From Mnemiopsis leidyi (lineage: Eukaryota > Ctenophora > Tentaculata > Lobata > Bolinopsidae): 64,000 bases of DNA. This document shows, piece by piece, positions 1 to 16,942 of the stretch. Position 1 is the first letter of the stretch; each line of letters begins with the position of its first letter. The translations under genes were made by a program, and so were the position numbers. Location of the stretch: positions 63,984 through 127,983 of the forward strand of contig JH154988.1 of NCBI GenBank assembly GCA_000226015.1, read 5' to 3'. The notes below the pieces were generated by a model, which was not told the DNA's origin, ran no database searches, and worked only from the letters and a program-made list of their open reading frames with translations.

Positions 1-330
1 CTTAAAATTATAAGGACATGTACTCAGAATTGTAAGTACATAGTCCTTAAAACAGAAAGCCGTGGCTTGGCTCTGTCTGTTTTTTAAGTACAGCGTGCTG
101 AGCCACGGCTTATAATCCGTACTTAAACCGTAAGCCATAGCTCTGAGCCGTACTTAATCCAGTGAGCCATGGCTCGGATTCAACGAGCCATGGCTCGATA
201 AAACTGAGCCATAAGTACGGAAATTTTAAGCCTGGCTTACTTTATGAATACCGATTTCGTGGCTTACCTGATTTAAGTACGAGACACGTACTCGTGGCTT
301 AAGGACGCGTACTCGATTTTATGAATGACC
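1..330. repeat. Palindrome-rich repeat block at left edge
   Basis: The 12-base palindrome GAGCCATGGCTC occurs twice (164-175 and 185-196). Close variants (taagccatagctc, gagccacggctta, ccgtggcttggctc) and the heptamer taagtac recur in both orientations through the block. I infer the end of an inverted-repeat-rich element cut by the window edge. No coding frame is visible. Confidence 0.5.
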
Positions 331-333
331 CCT

Positions 334-420
334 TTAGTGCTTGTCTTAGTGCTTGTCTTAGTGTTTGTCTTAGAGTTTGTCTTAGTGTTTGTTTCAGTGT
401 TTGTTTCAGGTTTCTGCTTA
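334..420. repeat. ~12-bp tandem repeat (TTGTCTTAGTGC type)
   Basis: About seven imperfect copies of a 12-base unit (ttgtcttagtgc, drifting to ttgtttcagtgt) lie in tandem. It is a short minisatellite with no coding sense. Confidence 0.7.
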
Positions 421-870
421 AGATTTACACTGATACCTAAAGCCGTTGCCGCATTTTAATAATCATTCTTCAACTATATGAGTATATGGTACCGTTCTGG
501 TTTACTATGTTCACAGTGTAAGTATCAAAGTAGTTAGCCATCATAATTTTGATATCCTTAAAGTAGCAGCCAAAAAAATTATCCATTCCGTAACCTTTAT
601 GATTCAAAGTTTCGACAAAACGGTTAAATTTAAATACCGGTTTAGTAGCTTTGAACGAAATAGATTATATTGCTCTTCAAGTCTTTACCACAACAAACCA
701 GGAACGGAGAATAATATATTATTTTTCATATCAACGGACTTTGACTTGTTGCAGCAACATTATGAATCTCACCACGTACATCGTCCTATTCATAAATATT
801 AAAGTTCTAAAGAAAACCTTATTTTCCTCCAAATAAAAGGAACAAAAGAACAAGCATGACGAATTCAAAC

Positions 871-3800
871 CTCGTAACCAAACGTAAAGATGACAACATG
901 TGTTCCACCTCCTAAATCGTCATCTCGTTGTTCGATGTAAGGAATTAACTCCTTAAAGACATTTTAAGTTAGAAAGAGAAGAAAAATTTTGACTATAATT
1001 TCGAATTTAAAATTAGCATTCAAAATGCTGATGTTTTGATCAAAGCGGAATTTTGCTGGTACAATTTGTAGTTTCGCAAATTTCCAAAAACATTTCCAGC
1101 TCGAGACTTCTGGGGTTTGTTAGGAGCAGACATCGTTATTACTCTGTACCTCATTTGTGTAGTCAGTAAAGAGGACAACAAGCTTGTGACACGTGCTGTG
1201 CTTATACTCCTTCAGCAAATCAAACGCATACTCAAACCCTCTTGTTACGTTTGATAAGCCATACCTGGTGATTAGTGGTTTTTGATTAGTTGCTCTTTTG
1301 TTTCAATTTATTTTGGTCATTCTTATGTTGCCCGATTTATTCGCTTTTTGGTGATTTGTTATCATAATTATTACTTATCATTTTGTACACTTGTTTAAAT
1401 AGAAAAAAACTTTCATTATTTTGATATTCTGGTTTTCTTTCAATCTTACTATCTTACCACTCCTCATTTTCAATCTTGTGTGCGAGGTATGATTTGGTAG
1501 CTTGTGTAGTCCTTCTAAGCCGCGGTTTTCTGCCCTCACATTCCACCAACGAACTGAAAGTAAACGGTGTAAGTTGCTACTTGGTTGCTGGTTTACCAGT
1601 TGAAACAGGTTAAGGGTGGAGATTTTCTAGTTTTACCGGTCTTGAATATGGTTTTTCTACCCTGAATCTAATTTTAGATACTCCTGCCGATTGAATGTTA
1701 AATAGCCGATTAGCTGGATGACTTCAAAGATTAAAGCAACTGTAATAAAGAGATATTTATAGAACTTACCTCACTTGGTTCTCCCTGACCATAGCCACGT
1801 CCATATAATCCAGGTCTGACACTAAACTATGTAACACCTACATTTAATCATGTTAGATCAACATTTAGATACAGGAAAATGAAGGATGAACAGCATAGAA
1901 GAAGTTTTGTGTGGCAGAATTGGACCACATGCATGTGGTGATGAACGAAAATAGGAAAGGTGGCTCACATTTTTGACAGTTTCCTTAAGTAGTCTGTTAG
2001 ATTCTCCGTATATACTACCACTCCCATCGACAAGGAACACTATACTTTTCGGTTCCATGCTACCTGTCGTATACCTGGGAATTGTCTTTTATCTAAATTT
2101 GTTTGGGACACTTTTTTGTTTGAAATAAAAAATTTCTCACATCCCTTCACCAACAAAGACATTAGCTCGATGTCTTTGGTATTTGTCATAGGATCATGAT
2201 AATGGCCACTTTGATTCATATTACTATGTATAGCAAATGCAATAAAGTAAGTTGAATGACTTTAATGATTGATATCAGATACGATTGTAATGCATTTCTA
2301 CTATGATCTTTTTGATGGAATTCTATTTTGAACATTTCTATATTTACTTCAGGGGCTTATTTTGGGGAGGAGATTTAGGGTAGTTAAAAGGAAGGATTTA
2401 GGCGCTGACAAACGCCTTAAGGAATATTGCACTTAAGAAAGAAAAACAATTATGTTGAATTCATGCTGCTAAATCTAACAATGCTGACTAATTTAATCCC
2501 CTTGAATGTAATGTTTTCTCTATCTCTATCCTTTTAATCCTACATCGCTGTAGTTAATTCTCCCATCCACTCAACCTTTTTACTGTACTGCGTTTTTACT
2601 GTACTGCGTTTTAATAAACTGTTGTTAATGAACTACGTTTTTACTGATGTGTTTTTAGTGAACTGCTAAATTTCTTTTTTAATGTGAATTTTGTCATTTT
2701 TATCACATGGGAACCAATTGTACCAAATTAAGATAAAGTTTCTTAGTAAAAGACACAATATTTAGTTTCTATGCTTTTATGGTATTGAAACTTAAAAGCT
2801 ATTAAACTGAGCTCGCCTTTAAATCTAGCCTGTTGTATGATTTACCCAACTCCTATTTCGAGCTTTTATTAAACCTGTTAGTTATATAAAAGCTTTTTAA
2901 GTTTTAACGCAAAGCTTAAAGGAGTCTAAGTGCTCTTGAAAGCGGTTAGAAATAGACCATCTCCTTATACAGTAAAGCATTAACTTTGATCTATAATGTG
3001 GATTTAAAATGTGCTTAATTAATCTCGTCTTGAATCGTTGTCATGATATATTCATTATTTTTACGGCTTCTAAATATGCTTAAATGGTAATGATATGCTT
3101 CTTAGGAATATAATGCAGTTCTCATACAAATGACAAATAGCTAAATAGGTTTGAACTAGAAGTCCTACAGCAGGAAGATACTGACCACTGACCGGCTATA
3201 AGTCGTCTTGGGCCGAAAGTTATTGTACACCGTCAATAACGCATGAATGCATTATACTGATGAATATATAAGGAAAACATTTTTATGAATCCTCTATATA
3301 CCACATATAGCGATTGCTGATTGTTGAGTGAACAAGGGAAGCAATCTTCAGCACAAATTAATTTGGATATGCCACATCATCTTTATGATACAAGTATTGA
3401 AACCGAAAGTATTCATATTTTATACCCATTACGCTATGCACCTTGTTAAACTATTTATAGTTTATAAGTGATGCTACAAGTGATATTACAAGTAATATTA
3501 CGAGTAACATTACAGTTGTCGTACCCAAGCTGACTTACCATGTTCGCTGACGTGGATCGTAGAAGGTCCAGGATTCATCACGAGCTGTATACACTGAGGG
3601 GTAGGACCTCATTACTCCCTCTGGTGTGCTGAAGGTTTAGCGGTATTTAAGGATTATTTTGAAGGTTTAGAGGTATCTAAGGATTATTTTGAAGGTTTAG
3701 AGGTATTTAAGGATTATTTTGAAGGTTAATTAGAGGTATTTAGGGATTATTTTGAAGGTTTAGAGGTATCTAAGGATTATTTTGAAGGTTTAGCTCGGTA

Positions 3801-5435
3801 TTTAAGGATTATTTTGGGTGATTGAGATTATTAAGTTATTTTGGGCATGGAAATTATTTTGTAAATGAAAATTAGCTTGGATGTGGAAATTATTTTGAAG
3901 TTGGTATGGATTTGTTTCTACCTATTAATTGTCTCGTCTTATTTTCATCGGGGAAAAAAGAAGTATTGATATTTAAGGATTCAGTTAGTTATTGAGAGAG
4001 GCATTTCAAGGGAGCAGTCGCAGATTGTTTATATCAACAAGTGATCAAGTGATAGCCTTGTTCGATAATGATCGACAAAATTATGGTTCAAAATGTAAAA
4101 GTTGCTGCATAAATGTCAATTAGGGTAAGAATTAAGAATTTAATGCCCTTTGGTTTTCTGACCTAAAGTGCTGATAAAATCCTGTCCTAGATATTCTTTC
4201 GTTCTTCTTGAAGATATCATCTAGTTTTTCCGTCCACTGAAAAGTTAAAATATTTTTTGCTGAGTATGAAATATGCCGTCGTTGTGTTCCGGAACTTCGT
4301 TAATCTAAAGCACGCTTGTACAATAGGTACCTCCAGTCTGATTTTTCGTTAAGTCAATGCTCCTTTTTTCCTGTTTTTTCTATTTCTGCAGAAACGAACT
4401 ATGTTTCGTTCACGGAGGCAAAATCATTGTAGAACACTATTTCTTTTACAAATTGTCTGATTTCGCACCTGTATTGTTCGCCTGACGTCAGTCCAATTAT
4501 AGTAAACCTCTAGAGGGAGTGTTACCGAAGAATTGCGGAGGTTTACCGGCCTCTGAAACTTGTAGTCTGAATAGTATTCCACCTCGTGTTGAGCTGAAGA
4601 ATGAGAGGGTCAGTAAAAACCTGGTTAAGTTGGTACATAAAGATTGAAGATTGAACTGGATTGAAGAATGAGGTTATACTTATATTATCAAACTTCATTG
4701 TTGAGCTCAAACCTATAGCAGAATGGTTGGAGAACTGGTCCACAAAATCAAACCCATGCACATTGTCTCTGGTGAACATTTCGAACGCCTCCTGAGCTTC
4801 CTTGCGGATCCCTATCAACATCTTCCTTGCAAGCTCTAGGGTTTGTTCTACATGCTCTTGCACCATCGTCAAGGTGTCTTCTCTGTAAGAAAATAAAATG
4901 TTATTCTTAATAGTTATTGCTAGTTGCTGCAAGCATTAAAGTCTTAACGACCTCTGCTATGTAACAGATGATAAAATAAACTAGGATAAACTGAACGCTG
5001 AAGGTGAATAGCTGATACGTTGATATCAATTCGACATTTTTTGCACATGATTGTTATGAACGCGGACCACTCAACCTACCCATCAGTAATGTCGAAAGGT
5101 ATGCTCATCAGGTCCTCCGACAATGTGCTAAACTTAGTCCTGTCCTCAAACTGCTTCATCAGCTGCTCGGACATCGACTTAGCGATATTTTCCACCTCCA
5201 GCAGCTCGATAGGTGTAAAAATATCGTCTCTGCTATTCCTGTATCCCCCATCATAGTATGTTCCCTTTTTCTCGGAACTTTCGTAGAAACCACCATCGTC
5301 GTCAAATGTGGGGAGGTTCTGTGAGTAAAACCCATTATCACTGCTGTCGGTCAGTAAGAGCAAGTTTAGTGCTAGGAGCAGGTAACAGAGGGAGGGGCCA
5401 CTTAGCTGAGAAGGAGCTGCACAAAATGGATTCAT
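871..5435 (-). CDS. Voltage-gated calcium channel alpha2/delta-like subunit (CACNA2D/CACHD1 family), partial
   Basis: Accessory subunit of voltage-gated calcium channels, expected to be secreted or membrane-anchored outside the cell. Minus-strand exons, each with GT and AG borders: 5435-5080, 4882-4713, 4552-4469, 4236-4163, 3628-3539, 2074-1969, about 1821-1770, 1553-1458, 1264-1150 and 951-871. The first codes a signal peptide (MNPFCAAPSQLSGPSLCYLL...). The next four match the family's VWA_N region (VTLPLEVYYN, WTEKLDDIFKKNERIS, GVMRSYPSVYTARDESW, DPRQRTWYTTGS). The VWA domain then starts IVFLVDGSGSIYGE, with an intact MIDAS (DxSxS) motif, and continues through MDVAMVREN, YGLSNVTRGFEYAFDLLKEY, KLVVLFTDYTNE and VVIFTFGYE. 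Most phases agree; the 4713/4552 and 1969/1821 joins do not close cleanly, so a border there is misplaced. The Cache domains and C-terminus must lie left of the window; a frame at about 660-485 could be one more exon but is unconvincing. CACHD1 versus true alpha2/delta is not settled. Confidence 0.85.
3631..3813. repeat. 30-bp tandem repeat abutting a splice acceptor
   Basis: Six copies of about 30 bases (gaaggtttagaggtattt followed by aaggattatttt) lie in the alpha2/delta intron. Read on the minus strand, the last copy runs into the acceptor of the exon beginning at 3628: its ...aaaccttcag supplies the AG where other copies read ...aaaccttcaa. Confidence 0.8.
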
Positions 5436-6566
5436 TGTTACGATGTCCTTGGGTTTGCCTCATCTTGGTGTCATGTTCATGCCATTCTGTACCCTCCTGT
5501 CACTCATGCAATAAACTGCTATCCTGCTTGAAAGCTGAATAATTTTTTAAAGTAATATTGTTGGCATTCGACAATAAACACGGTTTAACGAAGGGTGACA
5601 GAAGAAAACAGAATATTTTTTAGCATTAAATTCGAGGAATTCAATTGGGACAATGACAAAACCTGACACGGCAATTGAAATTGAACCGGGGAATTAGCTC
5701 GAACTAATGAGATTTTTTGGAACTGTGTTGTTGTGGAAGCCCTAACAATGGCTTACGAAAATAATTCATTGTCAAATAGGCTCTGATGTATATCTCGATT
5801 TGTCCATATTTCGTTGTGTTTCTTTTTTAAAAGCAGTGTGAAAACTTCTCGAAAATATGTCAAAAACGGCAACAAAGCAGATTTATATGGCTTTGATTAC
5901 CATGGGCGTTGTTCAGATCAGTCAATTTCCAGTGAACAACATTGAAAAAAGGCCGATTTTGGAATCAAAACGGTTTTGAATAAGCTAATACCACTCATCT
6001 CGTTATGCCACGAAGCGATTAAGATATTAGTGCTATGTGTCACTCGATATACATCAGATAACTTCATGTTTTAACTACCAATTACTGCCGGTATGTATAT
6101 TAACCCACTCATGATTTTATCTTGGTTAGGTTCTACTGTAAAACTGGTATAGCCCAGTCGTGATGCGGTAGCTCACTAGACTACTTGAGATCGCTATCAT
6201 ATAAAATCTGTGAATTGTCAAAGAACTGAAGAAATGTAATCTGTTAAGTGTCACTACTCACTACTGATCCCTGTTAATGGTGTGACCAGTCATGTCTCCT
6301 TATCCACACACAAAGAACTATAGCACAATAGTATTATCCAGGACAGTATTCTCGTAATAAAGGTCTAAGTACCAACCACAGACACCAATACATCTAAAGT
6401 TCATAGATTTAGGCTCTCCAAGTATCAACTTATCAACCACAGAACCCGATCCAAAAGTTATGCAGTAAACACTCAAGAAGATCAGTCGGTCTTGGCTGTT
6501 TTTCCTCAAAGACTGTGTAACTAAGGCATTGTCCTAATGTCCTTGTCTTTTCCATATTTTCCCAAG

Positions 6567-6713
6567 GTTGAGTCTGTACCAGCCTACAATTTACAAACCA
6601 AGTACTCAGGCTGTGGCTATTGGTCTGATCTCTGCTACATGGGCTGGGGTACTCGGACTCTGGGGCATGACGGGGACATAAACTGGAAGTACGGAGAACT
6701 GGTTTGGTGCTAG
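6567..6713 (+). CDS. Candidate terminal exon, unknown product
   Basis: After a possible acceptor (tattttcccaag) a 48-codon frame runs to TAG. It is rich in Trp, Cys, Gly and Tyr (CGYWSDLCYMGWGTRTLGH, then DINWKYGELVWC), unlike chance translation of AT-rich DNA. I recognise no family and found no partner exon. It could be a pseudo-exon. Confidence 0.25.
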   Translation, partial: VESVPAYNLQTKYSGCGYWSDLCYMGWGTRTLGHDGDINWKYGELVWC

Positions 6714-7861
6714 ATTTTATAAGTTCAAGAATAAGTTATGAATAAAAACAGGAATCTGGTGACGCAACTACGAATAGAAATTCCGCTAACTGTGTTTGCA
6801 AGAGACACGATCTGACTACTGTTATATCTAGACCGTAAACGAAAAATTAGGACTAAGCGCCGCCGAATAATAACGGCGTTTAAATGTGTCTCAAAAACTC
6901 ATAAGAGAAGGTGAGGCGCAGTTAATGATCAATAAATTCAATAAGCGATTGCAATTATGCTTAGACCGGTCAATTACTCCGCGGAAAGTATGAAGAGCAG
7001 TGGTTAAGGCTATTGTCCGTGTTTATACTAAGTTACAATTAATGAATTGAGGTCGAAGTTAGTGGTAGTATAGCTTATTGACTCGGAAATTGCCGGATGC
7101 AAATATCAATAAACAGAAAATTGTATTCATTTCGAAATAAATAATAATTGAACAGCAGAGCTAAATTTCGGTTTGACGCTATGAAAGGCAAAAATTCAAA
7201 GTCATGTTTAATTTTCATTCCGCAAGGCGCATCGATTGACAAAAATAGCTAAAGCAAGTCCCCACACGAAAATTGGGATGAATTGCACTTGATATTGAGA
7301 GCGATCCTTGTTATTAATCATAAATTTCATCCTGTGATCATTGCCACTGTCACAAATATAATGTCACTGCTTTTGTTCGCTAAGAATTCAACACATGACG
7401 TTGTAAATTCGTAACGTATGACTTCAGGTTGTTCCTCTGTAAACATGCGACAAACTGCCTTAGATATTATCGTCATACACGCGATAGAATCGTGAACTGT
7501 AGTTGTAACACAAAATGAATCAGAATCTTTAGAATTTTAGATAACGCTGCAATGTATATTGATTTCCTGCATTTATTTGTTATGTATGTGCGAATGCAGT
7601 AAATCGTGCTGTAATTTATTCGCAATCGATCGATTGTTTGTGGAAAAGATATAATATATATTGTTCTATTTAGTCACAAAAGCAAATGTCGCTGTGTCTC
7701 ATAGTACTGCCACGGTTACTTGAAATGAAAACAATTTTATGATATGATGTTATGTTGAAAGAACACAAAAATGAAGAAAAAAAGCATCGTAACGTGGGTT
7801 GCAGTATGGTCATTCTAAGCTATCGTCATCGGCTTCAATAGTTACAAAGTTGATTTGGTAA

Positions 7862-7982
7862 ATGGCCGGAGAAAAGTTGGGCCCGGTTCTGGCAAAAAGC
7901 AGGCTTGGGGCACGGTCTGGGAACCACGCTTGGGCAAATTGCCGTTACCAGCTTAAAGTCAATGATAGACATATTTATTCTT
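7862..7982 (+). CDS. Candidate first exon, unknown product
   Basis: An ATG opens a frame reading MAGEKLGPVLAKSRLGAR... up to a plausible donor (TCTT, then GTAAAG). It lies upstream of the five-exon gene at 8842-12899 and could be its 5' exon, but the phase (1) does not match the next exon (needs 2), so an extra exon would be required. I see a faint likeness to the N-terminus of SPATA7-type proteins, too weak to name. Confidence 0.2.
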
Positions 7983-8841
7983 GTAAAGATATAACTACAA
8001 ATAAACAAATACTCTGAAATAGCAGAACGCAGATAAATGATGTATGTCACTGATCGCGCTTATATTATAAGATTCTTGTAACATCTGTTCAGCTACCGAT
8101 CGGAGTGGCTCGTTGGCGCTCGATTTCATGAAAATTAATCATAATATATTTCCTGTAAATCTATTTTCAGAACCAGAAAGGGTTTCTGTCCAATACGTAT
8201 GTTGTTAGCTCTAATACTACATTGGCCGTTAGTGGTTTGTTAGTGGTTCTTGAAAGTACTCCAGTAGTATGTCTAGCTAGACAAGAAAACGCGAAGATAT
8301 GACGTTTTGCATAAATTAATTATTTACAACGCCTCAGCTTTTACAAGGTCATAAACGAATTCAAGTTGTTGGCTTTCTAATACTCAAAGCTAACACTAAC
8401 TAATACAACAATAACACAAATAATACGATAACACAACTATAATACAACGATTTGAGCAGCACCATGGTGACTTAATTACTTCAGATCCATTCAGGGCCCT
8501 GCCTCTAGTCGGATAATAAATTAGCGGATATTGCGATATTATGAAATATTTCCCGACTGTCCTACTGGGCCGATGGCCCATTAAATACGTGAAATTGTCC
8601 CAAAATATCTGCGTATTAGGAAGCAGCAGCTAATTTCACGGTCCGTTCCACAAGAATTACATCCACTGTATGTTCTGAGTCATCAGGCTTGCACTTGAAC
8701 TTAATTAATTTTAGTCCAGTAAGAAGTGATCAATAAATTTAGAATTGATATTCAAAACAACGTCCATTGTGTCAACTGGAGGAGGATTAATTTTTATTTT
8801 TCCATAGATTTGTCCCAGTAATTTTAATGTCTATATTTCAG

Positions 8842-12899
<4,058 letters not shown>

Positions 12900-15784
12900 A
12901 TGGCCATTAATTAGATAATTATCGTACTGCTTCGCTAATCCGACCTATACAATTCTACAATTATTCACTTTACTATAATTCTTTCTTATCGCATGTTAAA
13001 TTTTAAATTAAGAGCGGCAGGGCGCCGTGCCTGAGAATGAGATAGTAATAGTAGGGAGCCATCGCCCTTCATGCGTTCCATATAAGATGGAGAAATGAAC
13101 ATAGTTTTAAGTTTCCTGCTGAAACTCATATTTTCATCATTCCCGTAAATGTGACACTTAACGTTACATCAATTAAATGATGATCGATATAGATAACATT
13201 GTATAATTAAGCTTAATTTTGATTGGCTCTGTTTTCACTTGCGTTATAAATACTATCGGCTCATATTTTTCACGATGATACGGAAACATATCGCTCCGCG
13301 GGAGCCGGGAACAAGATAGCCGTTAAATTAGACTGATCTGATGTAAGAAAAGTCGCTTAGTCAATTTTACTAAACATCTCCATATTGCCTGTTTATCAGC
13401 TGGAGAAAGTCATTAGGGCTGTAAGCAGCACTTATTTAACACTGAGGTCGCTGACCAATCCACAAACTACTATACTTCCGAGCTTTTGTTTTGAGTCATT
13501 ATCTGAGAAATTGGTGATTTCCAGCTGTGATCATGGCTCATATATATTTGCATATACCTTCAAGTGTGATCGTGGACTTAGTGCTTTCATTATTTCAATG
13601 AACTTAGCATGTCTAATTTAACCTGTCAATTTATCAGAACTTGAAACTTTCAGCATTTCGCCATTTCGATGATTTTCTCGAAAACTGGTGGTTTCTCTAC
13701 GTATTTATTGCAAATAAACTTAAGGGGGTCGCAAATCTCCAAAGTTTGGCTAATTACAATTATTTCAGGGTTACAACAAACTACTCTGCGTTGTTGCAGT
13801 GAGCACTAACTGTCCCTTCCTACGTTGTTAGCTGACTTTAATTCTGTAACTACTAAAACTTTAATCTCCGTAATTATATAGAGCGTCTGCAGCGAAGTTG
13901 CTCCATACTGTGCAGTTTTGCAGCCGCACCGAGTAGGACAATATACTCGTTACCCGGCACAAGATATGAAACTAGGAGGTTCTTTGTAGAGGAGAAAAGT
14001 TACATCTTGGTTTGAAGAAGTTACTTAACCTCACAATAACCTGTCTGGATAAAGTACAGTCTCCAGAGGGGTACCGGTAAATTATAGCAATGGAAGTGGA
14101 ACTAGGAGAGGGAAGTCTTGTAAACCTGTAATCTGTGGATGATTAATTGAGTTGGCGTGGTTCTCCTAATCTCCTCTGCAAGAGGCTTATTGAGCGTTTG
14201 TAAGCGTACTTAATACTTATGTGAGTTTTGGCAGAAAGTTTTCTCTATTTATCTGAAAATTTTGAAGGCTAATCCTGATTTGTGTTTTCCTGCAGACAAA
14301 TTGCATTTCCACATGGTTGCGGTTAAAAGCACACTGCTGCTGCTGCAGCCTGCACTTTTCTAGAGATCATCGCGGAAGTACCAACAACTGCACGGCGTGT
14401 AGTTTTCGCCTAACCCATGTTTTGTGGCATACAATCAGTTGCCATGGTAACGGACAATTGGCTTTTGAAGTGCATTCCTGGACTGTACTTCCGATCTTTT
14501 GTCTTGTTTTACCTTCAGGGTTAATTCTTATGACGAGTCATAATTCCCCGTCTTACGGTCATACCTTGTTAGCGTGGCCTTGTCTCAACGGTTTTCGTCT
14601 AAACAGTTGTACTTTCTTTCTTGTTTATCGCGGCAATTGTAGCTAATGTAGTAAAAAGTATTAAATATAAAATCTACCTCAATAATTAGAATAGTGTTAA
14701 ATATAACCTGCTACGGAACATCTGACTGCTGCCATGTTAGGCTACTGTATCGCATGTCCTGCTGTCTCGCGTGTTGTAGCCTGGCTTCCGTTCAAACAGT
14801 ATTTAAGTATTTACACAGCCTGCTTGTTACACACGTATAATTACCATGCTTTATTTCTATTATAGCATGTGTCGCTATTTGTGCATTTCTAGAAGTAATT
14901 GACATTAATATGATAGAGATATCATACATCTAAGAACGTAAGTCCAAGTCTGAACAGCGCCAAGAAATTAAAGTTTAGAGTTTGGTTGGACAGATCTAAT
15001 GAGAGAAAGACCTACTCAGCGACTTCAGCTTAGAATTTCATCGTTGAAATGACATGAATGTGGACTTATCACTGCTTTGTTGCAACTCGCCCCTATACCT
15101 TTAAACACACATTGCTTAGTGCGTGCTGCAGCCTCGCAGCTAATTACAATCTCCAATCTTTTATGTGACCAACAACACGCTGTGTGGCACATTCTCTGAA
15201 CTCATCGTTTATAACGTTTACTGCAGAACTTTCAACTTCTTTCCAGCAATGTGTTTCGGCTTAGCTTATACGTTAGATATATTTGCTCTGAAAGTGTGCT
15301 GGCAGTAATTAATCAAGGTGTGGTTGTGGTAAGGTGCAATGATAATCTTTGTATGGTAATAGTGTATTGAGTAGTGAGTGTTGAGTACATGATTTACAAT
15401 TTCTATGATGCTTTTAGAGGGTAACACTCTTTTTCTCATTATCATTTAGCATTTAAGTTTCATGATGAACTACTGCACAGTGCATTACATGATTGCGTCA
15501 TCTTGCTATGTTTAGTAGCTTATCAAGGTAGTGTTATCTGTAAGGGACTATTGTAGTATTGTTCAGAGCCCAACCCTTCCCGAAAAGCTACCTACCTACC
15601 AAATACTGCTACCTACATAATAATGCTATAATGTTATGTTTTTATGTTTAATGTTTATTTTTTCTCGTCTTCACTGAAAACACCTGGTGTTTCTCACGGC
15701 TGATTGTTTACTTTAGCCTAAACCAAACATTCAGCACTGTAGCAGAAGTACTGCAGGCAGTCTCTTCCTGACATTCAGCCTTAT

Positions 15785-15866
15785 ACACGTGTTTGTACGT
15801 TTTGTACACATGTTTGTACGTTTTGTACACGTGTTTGTACGTTTTGTACACATGTTTGTACGTTTT
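15785..15866. repeat. 21-bp tandem repeat, 4 copies
   Basis: Four copies of a unit reading acacgtgtttgtacgttttg plus one base, alternating acacgtg and acacatg at the start. Confidence 0.8.
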
Positions 15867-16858
15867 CATCGACCTATTTTCTTCTGCAGTTGCATGTTTT
15901 TTTCTTTTAATTTATGATGATTATGTTTTTGATTTGATAATGGTATTTTAAATATTCTATTAATTTTGTCGTTATTTCTCCATTGTTGACTCTTGAACGC
16001 TACCAAACTTATACTGAAGATTAACATTTGAATGAGAAGCTTCTCTTCCGCTTAAACATCAACCCGTTCTTACTATGCAGCTTTTATAGTTTCATGGCAA
16101 ATTACCAAGTTATTTTCAGACTTTAACTTTCGGAGCAAAATGTTGAACGATAAGAAATGATTCGGCAAATTTGGTCAAATTAAGCTATTAACACAGACGA
16201 AATGCCAACTATAATACCGCAAATGCAATGTGGAACTTAAAGCTAGACTTTGATGTTAGAATTGTAAACAGTGTAATTTCTTACAACTGTAGGTGTGCCG
16301 TGCTGAACATATGATTCAGTTTCTCTATTTTTGTAAAGTTAGTTTAGTAAATAACGGCTTTATTTATATTGGGCTCGTTTGTGTTATAGAACGCTTGCAG
16401 TCAATGCTTTTAAGAGATTCCGAATAGTCATATCAGGTTGGGCCGTTTTTACAGAACGTATTTAAAGGCGTTTTGACTCGATCTTAGTTGAGGTTAGAAT
16501 TTCAATTTTGCTCAACAAACACGGATATCTCGTGATATCCCTTCAGTTTCAGAGTGTTATTATCTGTTGTACCTACTGTTGTACCTACTCGGCACTCAGT
16601 GTAGGTACAACAGCAGTGTGTCTTCCGAGGTTTTTTAGCTTTACAAGAAGAACGGTTTTAAACTTCGGCACGCTTTGCTTCAAGTTTTTCAGCCATAAGC
16701 TCCGACAATACTATTTCTGTAATTATATATCATCGAAATGAAATGTATGACCAGAGCGATTTAATCCCAGCAAAGAATCTACTCCCCGTGACTCTGGAAA
16801 TCTTGAGAGTTTTACGCCGGCACTAAAGTGCAGACTGCAGACAATTGGAGGGTTAACT

Positions 16859-16930
16859 GTGACTAAGCACTGTGACTAAGCACTGTGACTAAGCACTGTG
16901 ACTAAGCACTGTGACTAAGCACTGTGACTA
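16859..16930. repeat. 13-bp tandem repeat
   Basis: Five to six head-to-tail copies of gtgactaagcact end a few bases before a candidate exon with an ATG at 16943. Confidence 0.85.
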
Positions 16931-16942
16931 ACCTCTGTGGCG

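Larger units (their letters stand above)
5436..8841. other. Mostly non-coding spacer between two genes
   Basis: AT-rich DNA between the start of the alpha2/delta gene and the first recognised exon of the next plus-strand gene. I see no RNA gene or repeat array. Only two short protein-like frames stand out (6567-6713 and 7862-7982), listed separately at low confidence. Confidence 0.5.
12900..16942. other. Gene-poor region
   Basis: No frame here shows convincing exon borders or a recognisable domain. It holds two minisatellites (15785-15866 and 16859-16930). AATAAA near 13708 is a possible but distant poly(A) signal for the gene ending at 12899. Confidence 0.5.

Noticed and set aside
485-660. 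Further alpha2/delta exon on the minus strand
   Set aside because: A frame with GYGMDNFFGCYFKDIK is open, but it does not match the expected family sequence well and the borders are unclear.
3631-3813. CRISPR-like array
   Set aside because: Units are contiguous without unique spacers, and the genome is animal.
14317-14646. 109-codon plus-strand frame rich in Cys, Ser and Leu
   Set aside because: No splice borders, promoter or recognisable domain; composition is not convincing.
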